Source of the DNA: Pedobacter kyonggii
GTDB taxonomy: Bacteria > Bacteroidota > Bacteroidia > Sphingobacteriales > Sphingobacteriaceae
Direction: 5' to 3'
NCBI RefSeq assembly: GCF_004310665.1
Contig: NZ_SIXF01000010.1
Span: 118,059-182,058 of the forward strand
Length of the DNA stretch: 64,000 nt
Below, piece after piece: positions 1 to 8,621 of this stretch. Every line of letters starts with the position of its first letter. Position 1 is the stretch's first letter. The translations under genes and the position numbers were made by a program. The notes under the pieces are model-generated. The model saw only the letters and a program-made list of their open reading frames with translations. It did not search any database and was not told where the DNA came from.

Positions 1-2
1 TC

Positions 3-392
3 AATATCAAAACCAACGAAATCATTTTCAAAATCAACAATACTTCTTTTCAATTTAAGAAAAAGTTGATGCAGGAACATTTTAACGAAAACTATATTGA
101 AAGCGACAAATACCCAACTTCTGATTTTAAAGGAAAAATTATAGAACAAATTGATTTTTCGAAACCAGGCACTTATCCAATCACCGTTAAAGGGAACCTT
201 CAAATCCATGGAGTCACCAAAGAATATCAGGTTAAAGGTTCGCTGGTTATTACAGCTGATGAGGTAAAGGCTACTTCAGCTTTTAATGTAAAAGTTGCCG
301 ATCATGGGATCAAAATCCCAACAATAGTTTTCAAACAAATCGCAGAAATAGTGCTGGTAAAAATGACCGCAACCTATCAACCTAAAAAATAA
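3..392 (+). CDS. YceI family protein, 5' end outside the window
   Basis: The reading frame is already open at the window edge, so the gene starts upstream and its signal peptide cannot be seen. The visible ~129 residues contain the conserved YceI stretch with MQEHFNENY, then ESDKYP and a TxTGxLTIxGVTK-like segment (QIHGVTKEY). YceI proteins are secreted or periplasmic lipocalin-like barrels that bind polyisoprenoids or similar lipids. A DUF5777 gene follows after 6 bp, so they are probably cotranscribed. An internal TTG/ATG near position 66 is not a credible start because conserved sequence lies before it. Confidence 0.85.
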   Translation, partial: NIKTNEIIFKINNTSFQFKKKLMQEHFNENYIESDKYPTSDFKGKIIEQIDFSKPGTYPITVKGNLQIHGVTKEYQVKGSLVITADEVKATSAFNVKVADHGIKIPTIVFKQIAEIVLVKMTATYQPKK

Positions 393-398
393 AATCTC

Positions 399-1346
399 AT
401 GAAATATCATCTAAAATCACTTTTATACTTGTTTGTCCTTTGTTTACCAATAGTTGCTTCTGCTCAGGATTCGCTTGAAAATGCATTGCAGATGCCTGTA
501 GAAAAAAAGAATGTAAAGGCCACATTTAAAGCAACCAAACTCATTAACATACAAACCAATGAAACCATTTACAAAAATGAGATGGATTTCAGGGTGGACC
601 ACCGGTTTGGAGATATTGCCGGATCTGGAGGCGGGATTAAAAACTTTTTTGGTCTGGATCAATCTACCGATATCCGCATCGGTTTCGATTATGGGATCAG
701 TGATAAACTTTCTGTAGGCATAGCTAGGGCAAAAGGCGCCGGAGTAGTTACACAATTGTACGAAGGAAACTTAAAATATCGGCTACTGGAACAAACAGAT
801 GATGAAAAAGTACCCGTAGCGGTAACATTGTTTGGCAGTACAACCATTGCAGCCGTAAAAGCTTCAACTGATCCGACAGCGGTGAATGCTTACAGCAAAT
901 TCCAGGATCGTTTGACCTATGTAGTGCAAGCTGTAATTGCCCGTAAATTTAATTCGAATTTCTCAATGCTGGTCATGCCATCGTACGTACACCGCAACTT
1001 TACTGTTTTTGGGGATGAAAATGACCTGTTAGCATTATCCGTTGGTGGGCGGATCAAACTGACCAAACGCATGGCTTTTGTTGCTGATTATACCATTCCA
1101 TTTAGAAATAAAGATAAAAAGGCTTACCTCGAATCTACCTCCGGAAATCAATTATATAATACGCTTGGTGCCGGACTGGAGTTTGAAACTGGCGGACACA
1201 TTTTCCACCTTAATTTCACCAATGCCACGGCCATACAGGAATCGCAATTTATTACCGATACCAATACTTCCTGGCTTAAGGGACAATACCGTTGGGGCTT
1301 TAGTATTGCCCGAAGGTTCTCTTTCGATAAGAAGAAAGCAAAGTAG
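399..1346 (+). CDS. DUF5777 family beta-barrel protein
   Basis: This 315-residue protein has a clear signal peptide (hydrophobic residues 6-20, cleavage after about residue 22, VASA|QD). The mature part alternates short hydrophobic strands with turns and ends in an aromatic residue pattern (RRFSFDKK), as expected for an outer-membrane barrel. Segments such as the MDFRVDHRFGDI motif and the IGFDYGISDKLSVGI strand resemble DUF5777 proteins of Bacteroidetes. The function is not known. It sits between a YceI gene and a Rieske gene, a grouping that suggests a shared envelope or redox role, but this is inference. Confidence 0.75.
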   Translation: MKYHLKSLLYLFVLCLPIVASAQDSLENALQMPVEKKNVKATFKATKLINIQTNETIYKNEMDFRVDHRFGDIAGSGGGIKNFFGLDQSTDIRIGFDYGISDKLSVGIARAKGAGVVTQLYEGNLKYRLLEQTDDEKVPVAVTLFGSTTIAAVKASTDPTAVNAYSKFQDRLTYVVQAVIARKFNSNFSMLVMPSYVHRNFTVFGDENDLLALSVGGRIKLTKRMAFVADYTIPFRNKDKKAYLESTSGNQLYNTLGAGLEFETGGHIFHLNFTNATAIQESQFITDTNTSWLKGQYRWGFSIARRFSFDKKKAK

Positions 1347-1381
1347 ATCAAATTCAACCAAAAATAAAAACCGAAACAATT

Positions 1382-1834
1382 ATGGAACGTAACGAATTTA
1401 TCAAATCATTGGGACTGGGTGTTGCCATGGTTTGCACCGGAGCTTGCTTTTCTGCCTGCGGTAAAAAAAGCGATGCACCAGAACCTGGCAAACCAAATGG
1501 TGGTGGTGTTCCTTCTGGTACCACCGCAAGTGTAGATCTAGCTACGCAATTACTAAGCGTTGGTGCATCTATCACTGTAAACAGCATATTGTTTATCCGT
1601 ACTGCAGCGGGGAATACCAGCACCTCATTTGCGGCTACACAAGCAATTTGCCCACATCAAGGCGGTGCATTAAGTTTTATCCAGGCCAGCAATTACATTC
1701 AATGTGGCTTACATAGTTCGAGATACACCACTTCGGGCAGCATTTTGGCCCAACCTAATGATGGTGGCACTACCAGTGCATTAAAAGTTTATCCGCTTAC
1801 TGTTTCAGGAAATACACTGACTGCCACAGCTTAA
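1382..1834 (+). CDS. Rieske [2Fe-2S] domain lipoprotein
   Basis: This 150-residue protein carries a Rieske cluster signature: Cys90-x-His92, then 15 residues, then Cys108-x2-His111 (CPH ... CGLH). The two extra cysteines that form a disulfide in bc1-type Rieske proteins are absent, so it is closer to ferredoxin-type or dioxygenase-associated Rieske domains. The N-terminus is hydrophobic and ends in FSAC at Cys26, a lipobox, followed by a Gly/Pro-rich linker, so it is probably anchored to a membrane as an electron-transfer protein. It is the third gene of the YceI-DUF5777-Rieske group and is followed by a terminator. Confidence 0.85.
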   Translation: MERNEFIKSLGLGVAMVCTGACFSACGKKSDAPEPGKPNGGGVPSGTTASVDLATQLLSVGASITVNSILFIRTAAGNTSTSFAATQAICPHQGGALSFIQASNYIQCGLHSSRYTTSGSILAQPNDGGTTSALKVYPLTVSGNTLTATA

Positions 1835-1849
1835 GCTTTGTTTTTAAGG

Positions 1850-1883
1850 GTAAAGCAGTATCGTAATTGGTACTGCTTTTTTT
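1850..1883 (+). terminator. Rho-independent terminator after the Rieske gene
   Basis: A 9-bp perfect stem (AAAGCAGTA / TACTGCTTT, arms 1852-1860 and 1871-1879) with a 10-nt loop is followed by a T run. It lies 15 bp after the Rieske stop codon and before the convergent permease gene. Confidence 0.8.
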
Positions 1884-1893
1884 ATGGTAATGA

Positions 1894-3036
1894 TTAAACA
1901 GTTACATTCTGCCCTTTTACATCAAATGCATCGCGTAAGCCTATGGCCAACACATTAAAGGCATAAACAGTGAACATAATGGCTAAGCCGGGCAAAACAG
2001 CTAAGTAGGCTGCATCCATAATGATATAACCATAATGTTCTTTAATCATACTCCCCCAACTGGGCATAGGTGGTTGAGCGCCAAAGCCTAAAAAGCTTAA
2101 TCCTGTTTCCAGCAATATGGCTGATGCAAAATTAGATGAAGCAACAACTAAAATTGGCCCCGCGATGTTCGGTAATATATGTTTAATAATGGTTCTGCCC
2201 GTGCTAAAACCCAAGGCTCTTGCGGCCTCCACAAATTCGACTTCTTTTAAAGCCATTACCTGTCCGCGCACCAACCGGGCTACATCTACCCAGGTTGATA
2301 AGCCTACTGCAATAAAGATCTGCCAAAAGCCTTTACCCAAAGCGAAAGATATCGCAATAACGAGCAGTAACGATGGTAGTGACCAAACAACATTCATAAA
2401 CCAGCTGATTGCTGCATCTACACGGCCACCAAAATAACCCGCTATGGCACCTAAGCTTACCCCAATAAAAAGAGAGATGAGAACAGCCATTAAACCTACC
2501 GATAGTGAAACACGGATGCCTAAAATCAATCGGCTTAATAAATCACGTCCGTAAATATCAGTTCCTAAAATATAAGTCTGTTTGTAGATATTGTTTTTCT
2601 CGAAAAGCAATTGTGGGGTACCTATTTTTGAGGGCAATACGCAAGAAGGGCACAAATCCTTCAGTTCATATTTCGTTTCTTTTGCTTTTTCATCGTTACC
2701 AATATATTCCTGCACAAAAACTGACTGGTCTTTGATCTTGTACGAGGTAATCGGGATACTTTTAAAAGTTGGTGTTTGCCCATTGAGCATCCGCTCAAAA
2801 AAGTTAAGTTTTTCTACTTTAGGGTTATTGCTAACAATTAAAAACGTAAATGTACTTCCGGGTTTCTTTTTGTTTAACTGGAGAATCTGAACGTTCGCAT
2901 TCGGAGAATCATCAGGCATAATTAAATAACCCAAAATACCTATAACCATCAAAAGCAATATAAAGACCAACCCGCCGAAGGCAAATTTATTCCGCTTAAA
3001 CTTTAACCATACTTTTTTTGATGGGCTATTATCCAT
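1894..3036 (-). CDS. ABC transporter permease, DppC/OppC type
   Basis: This 380-residue integral membrane protein has an N-terminal cytoplasmic segment, one membrane helix (about residues 18-40), and a binding-protein-dependent permease domain with the LGTDIYGRDLLSR motif (about 157-169) and the EAA loop that contacts the ATPase (about 270-290). Such permeases import oligopeptides, nickel or similar solutes. Unusually, about 110 residues separate the first helix from the LGTD motif, and this external segment includes a CPSC pair. No partner permease, ATPase or binding protein is present nearby. It overlaps the preceding glycosyltransferase gene by one base, so the two are probably cotranscribed. 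Confidence 0.88.
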   Translation of the reverse strand: MDNSPSKKVWLKFKRNKFAFGGLVFILLLMVIGILGYLIMPDDSPNANVQILQLNKKKPGSTFTFLIVSNNPKVEKLNFFERMLNGQTPTFKSIPITSYKIKDQSVFVQEYIGNDEKAKETKYELKDLCPSCVLPSKIGTPQLLFEKNNIYKQTYILGTDIYGRDLLSRLILGIRVSLSVGLMAVLISLFIGVSLGAIAGYFGGRVDAAISWFMNVVWSLPSLLLVIAISFALGKGFWQIFIAVGLSTWVDVARLVRGQVMALKEVEFVEAARALGFSTGRTIIKHILPNIAGPILVVASSNFASAILLETGLSFLGFGAQPPMPSWGSMIKEHYGYIIMDAAYLAVLPGLAIMFTVYAFNVLAIGLRDAFDVKGQNVTV

Positions 3037-4172
3037 TATCTAACCATTCTGCCTTTCCAATTGTATTTCCCACTGTTTCCTGCAATGCCGATGTACACCA
3101 TATAAAGTACGTGCAGCACATTTAAAACAGGGATTAAAATGAGTAAACTGCGCCTTTTGGCGAAGCCGGTTACATCCCATAAAAATAAGGTTTCTAAAAC
3201 CATTTTAACCAATAGTTGATAAAATGTGATCACCAAAAAACCCGGAATAAAAAGCCCGGTGATAAAATTTGCGAGAATAGAAAGGTTGAAGATCCAAATT
3301 AGTACCCCCAACACAATAATAGCCTTGTTTTTATAACGGGTACTTTTCGAAGCCCAGCGTTTGCGCTGCTGTATAAATGCACTTAAGGTTTCTTTTGCAT
3401 GGGTGTACACAATGGCTTCTCTATTTTTAAGGAAACCGATCTGATCCGGATATTTGGCTGCAATTTTATGCAACAACAGCTCATCGTCGCCTGATGCCAG
3501 GTCATCTATTCCCTGGAAGCCACCAACTTCATAAAAAGTTACTTTTTCGTAGGCCAGATTTGCACCGTTACAGGTTGATGGCTCCTTGTTTCCAATGGTA
3601 GAAGCTCCTAAGCCAATAAGATATAGAAACTCTAAGGATTGTAATCTTTCAAAGAAACTTTTCTCCTGAAAATAAGCTACTGGAGAGGAGATCATTTTAT
3701 ACTTTTTATCTTCGTACAGATTTACAATGGTAGCCAGCCAATCGGGCCCCATCCTGCAATCGGCATCGGTGGTGATAATAAGATCGCCAGAACAAGTTCC
3801 TATTGCAGTTTGTATCGCCTTTTTTTTATATGAATTCAGCGCCCTATCTTCATTCAGCTTAATCAGTTTCACATTCCGGTCTGCATAGCTTAACACAATT
3901 TCTGCCGTACGATCGGTAGAATGGTCATCGATAATAATAATTTCGGTTAAAACCTTAGGATATCGCTGTGCAACCAGGTCATCAATGGCTTTGGCGATAT
4001 TAGCTTCCTCATCCCTTGCGGCAACAATGATAGAAACTTTGGTTTGAGGATCGGAATCTTGTGGAGTAAAATAAACCAGGTTATGCCATCCTCTGATAAA
4101 ATTAAGGACTAAAAAACCATAGATTAAGGTTAATGCAGCAGATAAAAGACTAATTAGATTTAAGATTTCCAA
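3036..4172 (-). CDS. glycosyltransferase family 2 membrane protein
   Basis: The 378-residue protein has one N-terminal helix, a GT-A domain with VSIIVAARDEE (47-56), the nucleotide-sugar metal site TTDADC with Asp136/Asp138, the acceptor/base region SGDDE (227-231) and a QQRKRW motif (268-273), then two or three C-terminal helices. This arrangement fits a processive-type inverting GT2 enzyme that acts at the cytoplasmic face of the inner membrane. It overlaps the upstream flippase-like gene by 23 bp, suggesting translational coupling and a common pathway such as a glycolipid. The acceptor is not known. Confidence 0.88.
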   Translation of the reverse strand: MEILNLISLLSAALTLIYGFLVLNFIRGWHNLVYFTPQDSDPQTKVSIIVAARDEEANIAKAIDDLVAQRYPKVLTEIIIIDDHSTDRTAEIVLSYADRNVKLIKLNEDRALNSYKKKAIQTAIGTCSGDLIITTDADCRMGPDWLATIVNLYEDKKYKMISSPVAYFQEKSFFERLQSLEFLYLIGLGASTIGNKEPSTCNGANLAYEKVTFYEVGGFQGIDDLASGDDELLLHKIAAKYPDQIGFLKNREAIVYTHAKETLSAFIQQRKRWASKSTRYKNKAIIVLGVLIWIFNLSILANFITGLFIPGFLVITFYQLLVKMVLETLFLWDVTGFAKRRSLLILIPVLNVLHVLYMVYIGIAGNSGKYNWKGRMVR

Positions 4173-5148
4173 AAAAATTGAGTTTAAAAACGAAATAAGT
4201 GCCTAAGATAGCAGGAATTATAATATTTATGAGCCAAATACTTGCAGTACATGCAATAACAGCCACATGTTGATCAGTTACGTGTTTAAATAATTCAACA
4301 GCGGTAACACTCCTGATACCCACATCAAAAAGATCTAAAGATGGTAATGCCGATTGTACCAAAAAGAGCAAACAGGTCATCATAATGATATCTGCATAAT
4401 GCAAACCTGGTATCAACCAGATAAACAGAATGAAATATTGTGAGCTAAATACCAGATAACGGGCAAAACAATAAGTGATGATTTTGAATAACTCTCTTTT
4501 TCGGTATCGGCCTAAAATGCTGTAAAATTTCTTGTACTTCCTGGTGAATTTAATGGAGAGCAGAATCCCATTTAACCACCGGATGTTAAAGTAAAAGACC
4601 AGAAAAAACAGACAGAAAAACACCGCCAGAATTACCACTGCAATAAACAGCACATGATCGACCGGGATAAAACGATAAACAAAAAAACAGGCCGCAATGG
4701 CTCCAAAAACATTCGTTAATACCAGTTGACCAATGCTGCCCACACTCATGGCTACTATGCCCACAACCCTTCTTTTAGGCGACAGGAAAAACACCCTTCC
4801 TCCATACTCTCCTAGCCTGTTAGGCGTAAAAATAGCCAGTGTTAATCCGCAAAATACCGATTCGATAGCGCGATAAAAACCAATGGGCTCAATGTGGCTC
4901 ATGAGGTATTTCCATTTCCCGGCCTCTAAAAACCAATTCACAAACATCAGTAACACCACGATACCAATTACGGTGATAATTTCTATCTGACGGATATCTT
5001 TTAACAATGTACTAAAATCGCGAAGATTTCTGTTCGCAACAAGCTTATGGTAAATGAACCAAAAGGCAAATACTACAATTGCAGCTTTAATAAGAAATGA
5101 TAATATTTTTTTGTTCTTGCCTGTCAAGATTATCTTTTTAGTTTGCAA
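4150..5148 (-). CDS. lysylphosphatidylglycerol synthase TM-region / flippase-like protein
   Basis: The 332-residue protein is almost entirely hydrophobic, with about eight predicted helices, and contains the GRLGEYGGR-like loop (here NRLGEYGGRVFFL near residues 110-122) typical of the UPF0104/AglD family. Members are lipid-linked transporters or accessory proteins of glycolipid pathways; the soluble aminoacyltransferase domain of MprF is absent. It is the first gene of a three-gene minus-strand unit with a GT2 enzyme and a permease. Its start codon lies almost back to back with ruvC, so the two promoters must overlap. Confidence 0.8.
   Translation of the reverse strand: MQTKKIILTGKNKKILSFLIKAAIVVFAFWFIYHKLVANRNLRDFSTLLKDIRQIEIITVIGIVVLLMFVNWFLEAGKWKYLMSHIEPIGFYRAIESVFCGLTLAIFTPNRLGEYGGRVFFLSPKRRVVGIVAMSVGSIGQLVLTNVFGAIAACFFVYRFIPVDHVLFIAVVILAVFFCLFFLVFYFNIRWLNGILLSIKFTRKYKKFYSILGRYRKRELFKIITYCFARYLVFSSQYFILFIWLIPGLHYADIIMMTCLLFLVQSALPSLDLFDVGIRSVTAVELFKHVTDQHVAVIACTASIWLINIIIPAILGTYFVFKLNFFGNLKSN
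5117..5145 (+). promoter_or_regulatory. Bacteroidetes-type promoter for ruvC
   Basis: TTG at 5117-5119 is followed by exactly 19 bp and then TAGTTTG at 5139-5145. This is close to the Bacteroidetes sigma consensus TTG-N19-TAnnTTTG, with one base missing in the second box. Transcription would begin near 5150, which argues against the ATG at 5151 as start and favours the ATG at 5169. Confidence 0.5.
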
Positions 5149-5168
5149 ATATGCTTAATATTGCTGTA

Positions 5169-5756
5169 ATGTTGAACGAAAAAAAGGAACGGGTTATTAT
5201 GGGCATTGATCCAGGCACGGCGGTGATGGGTTATGGCGTAATTTTAGAGAAGGGAAATAAAACAGAACTGATCAGTTTAGGGGTAGTTAAAATGACCCAT
5301 TTAGATGATCCATTCCTTAAACTTCAACGTATATTCGAAAAAACAGTGGTTTTGATCGATCAGTACAAGCCAGATGTTCTGGCCATCGAAGCACCGTTTT
5401 ATGGAAAAAATATTCAGGTTTTATTAAAACTTGGCCGTGCACAGGGTATCGCAATTGCAGCCGCGCTGTCGAGAAATATCTCGGTTACTGAATATTCTCC
5501 GCGTAAGATCAAACAATCCATTACAGGCAGCGGAAATGCCACGAAAGAGCAAGTAGCGGCTATGCTGCAACGTTTGTTAAACTTTAAAGAAACACCAGAG
5601 TTTTTAGATGCTACTGATGGATTGGCAGTAGCAGTTTGCCATTCTTTTCAAAAAATTACCACAGGGGGGAAATCTAAAACCTATTCGGGCTGGGAATCTT
5701 TTGTAAGCGATAACAAAACCAAGGTTAAAGGTTTAGCGGTTAAGGCGAAGAAATAA
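5169..5756 (+). CDS. ruvC: crossover junction endodeoxyribonuclease RuvC
   Basis: RuvC resolves Holliday junctions together with RuvAB in recombinational repair. The protein shows the RNase H-like catalytic core: IMGIDPGTAVMGYG with the first acidic residue, AIEAPFYGKN with the Glu of the second motif, and the C-terminal DATDGLAVAVCH with the last acidic residues. Length is about 195 residues, normal for the family. An upstream in-frame ATG at 5151 exists, but the promoter position supports 5169. The gene is divergent from the flippase-like gene and is followed by a hairpin and repeat region. Confidence 0.95.
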   Translation: MLNEKKERVIMGIDPGTAVMGYGVILEKGNKTELISLGVVKMTHLDDPFLKLQRIFEKTVVLIDQYKPDVLAIEAPFYGKNIQVLLKLGRAQGIAIAAALSRNISVTEYSPRKIKQSITGSGNATKEQVAAMLQRLLNFKETPEFLDATDGLAVAVCHSFQKITTGGKSKTYSGWESFVSDNKTKVKGLAVKAKK

Positions 5757-5757
5757 A

Positions 5758-5784
5758 TATCGGTTGATGACTCACCAACCGATA
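5758..5784 (+). repeat. hairpin directly after ruvC
   Basis: Arms TATCGGTTG (5758-5766) and CAACCGATA (5776-5784) form a perfect 9-bp stem with a 9-nt loop right after the ruvC stop codon. There is no T run, so it may protect the mRNA end or be part of the adjoining repeat instead of a classical terminator. Confidence 0.5.
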
Positions 5785-5817
5785 GAAAGCGAATGACGAT
5801 GACAGGTTACGAGGTAT

Positions 5818-5887
5818 CGTCATTCCCAGCTTGATTGAGAATCCTAATGCTATAAGCTTTAAGATTTCCTCCTGCGCGGGAATGACG
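5818..5887. repeat. GTCAT-type palindromic intergenic repeat
   Basis: CGTCATTCCC at 5818-5827 and its inverse GGGAATGACG at 5878-5887 bound a 70-bp element between the convergent ruvC and DUF4349 genes; the right half reads GCGCGGGAATGACG. Similar elements opening with (C)GTCAT or (C)GTCA occur at 38111, 44788, 58741, 60364 and 61354 in this window. Confidence 0.6.
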
Positions 5888-5907
5888 CCCGATGGAATAG
5901 ATTCTTA

Positions 5908-6798
5908 TTACCTAGCCTGATCTATCATGTTTTTAGTCGCTTCAGCCATTGCCAGTTTATTCTTCCGGATAAAATATTTTATAGTGAAGAATACCACGAT
6001 ACCTACTAATATAAGCATCCATAAATTGGAAATTGCAATGATGATTTCTTTAAAGATCGTCCAGCCATTTACAATACCCAACCAAAGCCTGTTTATAAAT
6101 GCCGGGCGGTAGTCGTACAGATTGTCATTGGCAACAATCATCGTTTTAATGGTGTTATCCTGATAAAAATTAAGGGTAATGGTACTGAATTTTACACGGC
6201 TATCGATTTGCATATTCTCGATTTTCTTATCCACATAATCATCTTTGATATAGAGAGAGGATTCTACATTGGCACTTTTTTTTGAGGCTACTTTATTGAT
6301 TTTTTCAATCGCATCGACTCTATTCTGAGCTTTTAGTTTATTGGCTAAATAAGCGATGCTTTGATCATCCATTTTCATCGATTGGTGATCTACAAAGACA
6401 GCCATTTTTGCAATGGTATTGGTAAATTCGTCTAGTTTCTCAGATGGAACCTTGGCCACCAGATAACCTTGTGTACGGTAGGAAGTAATTTCTTTTAGCG
6501 AATCGGTAGATTGTTTAACCTTATCAGTTTCCTGGATGGAGCTTTCGATAGAAAACTCCGCCACCGTTCCGCCTTCGGCTTTGATGGTTTTACTGAGCTG
6601 TTCTTTGGTGTTTTGAACGTCTTTCACCCTAAAACGCATATCTGCAGTTTTAATGATTTTTTCAGCTGCTGTAGTATCTGCAGATTCTTTGTTTAATTCC
6701 TGTGTGTCGACGGCATCGGCACTTGCATATTTTTTATTTTCATTTTGGCAGCCAAAAATTGTTAAAATTATGGCTATAGCAATAATATTCCTTTTCAT
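5908..6798 (-). CDS. DUF4349 domain lipoprotein
   Basis: This 296-residue protein begins with a lipoprotein signal ending at Cys17 (IFGC). The central region has the DUF4349 features: IIKTADMRFRVKDV, the EGGTVAEFS strand, and a long charged helical segment around residues 150-190, followed by the SRVKFSTITLNFYQ strand. A single membrane helix near 248-272 lies close to the C-terminus. DUF4349 proteins are envelope proteins of unknown function, proposed in some species to act with anti-sigma or stress systems. It appears to be transcribed alone. Confidence 0.82.
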   Translation of the reverse strand: MKRNIIAIAIILTIFGCQNENKKYASADAVDTQELNKESADTTAAEKIIKTADMRFRVKDVQNTKEQLSKTIKAEGGTVAEFSIESSIQETDKVKQSTDSLKEITSYRTQGYLVAKVPSEKLDEFTNTIAKMAVFVDHQSMKMDDQSIAYLANKLKAQNRVDAIEKINKVASKKSANVESSLYIKDDYVDKKIENMQIDSRVKFSTITLNFYQDNTIKTMIVANDNLYDYRPAFINRLWLGIVNGWTIFKEIIIAISNLWMLILVGIVVFFTIKYFIRKNKLAMAEATKNMIDQAR

Positions 6799-7001
6799 GA
6801 TTGTGTGGTTCTAAATAAATAATCATTTTAAATATTTGCTTCAAATGGCCATAAGAAGTTCAGCGTTTTGGTTAGCTTTTAACGCTGTGTTTTCCCTTAA
6901 TACCATAATCGTATTTAGGTAACCCAATATTGAGCTTGGAGTAGGGAGAAGGGAGTTTGGAGGGGTTTTTCGTTTATTTACCTGGAGTCTTTAATTGTGT
7001 C

Positions 7002-7225
7002 TTTTTTGAAAAGCAGGTTACTGTATACATCGGTTCCGAAAGCTCTGCCATTCGCTTTACCTCCCTGCGTTCTGTGCCCGCTTCTGTCCCTTAGGTTTAA
7101 ATTACTTAGGCAGACCTTTCTATCCTAAACCCGACAGCCGCGATAGCCCCTGATTCTTCATCAGGGCTAAAGCAAATGGCGGGACTGCTGTAACCTAAAT
7201 GCTTCTGAATTTGCTTTTCAAAAAA
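7002..7225. repeat. MITE-like intergenic element with 14-bp inverted ends
   Basis: TTTTTTGAAAAGCA at 7002-7015 is the exact reverse complement of TGCTTTTCAAAAAA at 7212-7225. The ~196 bp between contain no credible ORF, and include stretches such as AAACCCGACAGCC and GCGGGACTGCTG; a similar GGACTGCTG stretch recurs near 61288. This element fills most of the 557-bp gap between the DUF4349 gene and the small membrane protein gene. Nothing else was recognised in that gap. Confidence 0.5.
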
Positions 7226-7301
7226 AGAAAGTAATATTATTTTTTAATGGCCTCAATAAAGGCTGCAAGATTTAAAATCTGATGGATTTGTGCTTAAAAA
7301 C

Positions 7302-7337
7302 AAAAAAGCCGATCATGAATAAACATGATCGGCTTTA
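7302..7337 (-). terminator. terminator of the small membrane protein gene
   Basis: Arms GCCGATCATG (7308-7317) and CATGATCGGC (7324-7333) form a perfect 10-bp stem with a 6-nt loop. Read on the minus strand it is followed by TTTTTTG and lies about 20 bp beyond the stop codon of the minus-strand gene. Confidence 0.85.
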
Positions 7338-7355
7338 TATTTTATAGTAGAACGC

Positions 7356-7574
7356 TTATGCGTCTAATATTTTGAATACACCTTTAATGGCAATAATTGC
7401 ACCGATGAACAAAACAATCCAGGATGCTAAAGATACTTGCCACGAATCGTAAGCGAAACGTGCGTAAGTACCCACCATGCAAACCAGTACACCAAAAATC
7501 ATTAATTTATAAATTCCTGGCTGGTTAGCCGTTTTCATACTTTCTGTATTGTGCTTTAATTCGTTGTTCTCCAT
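7356..7574 (-). CDS. small two-helix membrane protein of unknown function
   Basis: This 72-residue protein has a charged N-terminal tail of about 20 residues and two membrane helices (about 24-41 and 49-68), with a YARFAYDSW loop between them. No family was recognised. A strong terminator follows the stop codon, and the gene has its own intergenic space on both sides, which supports its reality as a monocistronic gene. Confidence 0.7.
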   Translation of the reverse strand: MENNELKHNTESMKTANQPGIYKLMIFGVLVCMVGTYARFAYDSWQVSLASWIVLFIGAIIAIKGVFKILDA

Positions 7575-7631
7575 AATGTTTATTTTTATGATGCTGCAAA
7601 AGTAATACTTATTGCTGAATAATTATAAAAC

Positions 7632-8396
7632 TTAGTAACTTTTTAATCGTTCTAATCTTTGTTTCGCTTTATCTTTATCACTAAGTTTTTCTCCCTGATA
7701 CAAAGGCTTTTCCCAATCGCCATACATTGGGTTTGGTAACACGATATACTTTGTTCCAAATAGGTTCTGATTTGCGTTTACCTGCTCAAAGGTATTTTTG
7801 TTTTCGCGATAAAAAACATTGCTGAAATCGCTTAAATTATCGCCACATAACAGGAGAATATTATGCGTTTCATTTATTTTTTGGCGGCGCGGTTCTTTAT
7901 TTGATGTTCCTTTCGATACCACTAAATGTGCATCATCTGCATATGGAAAGCCGAAATGTTGAAGATTTTTCAATGTTGCGGTATAATCCTTTTCATCTCG
8001 GTTGCTCACATAAAATGTTTCGATATGCTTTGATGCTGCAAACTTAAAAAAAGCCAACGCCCCCGGAACAGTATCAGCCCGGGCCAGATTTGTCCATTCG
8101 GTCCAGTCAGCAGGCACATAACTCAGTCCTTTTTTTATTTCGTGCCCTTGAAAGGCTGAATTATCTAAAACAGTTTCGTCAATATCAACAATCACGCAAT
8201 TTGGCTTTTTGCTGGTATCGGCCCATAATGCTTCTTTTAGTGATAAACGGGCAAAGTTATAAGCCTGAAAACATAACGCCCTGTACTCGCCCGAAGTTTG
8301 CTGCCAAAGCACTGCATTGGTATAATCACGGGCAGGATTTTGAGCCTTTGTAAAAAACGGAAAAGCAGATAAGATGATAAAGATGTATTTTTTCAT
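7632..8396 (-). CDS. 5'-nucleotidase / acid phosphatase, e(P4) family
   Basis: The 254-residue protein has a signal peptide (cleavage after about residue 18) and a HAD-type phosphatase core with motif I DIDETVLDNS (Asp71, Asp73), the second motif YVSNRDE (Ser/Thr position followed by Asn-Arg) and the distal LLLCGDNLSDF acidic motif. This matches the class C acid phosphatases that dephosphorylate nucleotides and NMN in the periplasm. Unlike Haemophilus e(P4) no lipobox Cys is present, so it is probably soluble in the periplasm. It seems to be a single-gene unit. Confidence 0.9.
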   Translation of the reverse strand: MKKYIFIILSAFPFFTKAQNPARDYTNAVLWQQTSGEYRALCFQAYNFARLSLKEALWADTSKKPNCVIVDIDETVLDNSAFQGHEIKKGLSYVPADWTEWTNLARADTVPGALAFFKFAASKHIETFYVSNRDEKDYTATLKNLQHFGFPYADDAHLVVSKGTSNKEPRRQKINETHNILLLCGDNLSDFSNVFYRENKNTFEQVNANQNLFGTKYIVLPNPMYGDWEKPLYQGEKLSDKDKAKQRLERLKSY

Positions 8397-8621
8397 TATT
8401 GATATTATACCGCAAAGATATTAAAAGACTATCATTAACCAGGCCTGAAAAAACTTGCAAAGCGGCTCTTATGTAATTTGTATGGAAATACTTTAAATAC
8501 AATATATGCAAGTAAAAGGTAGACTACGGAGCAACTACAATAATCAGAATAATTTTCTATCAATTAAGGTTTAGTTATAAAAATAACTATTTTTGAGCAC
8601 ACACAAATAAAATCAATTACT

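Noticed and set aside
1078-1392. Overlapping plus- and minus-strand ORFs at the end of the DUF5777 gene
   Set aside because: They are out-of-frame shadows of the DUF5777 coding sequence, with no start context or composition of their own.
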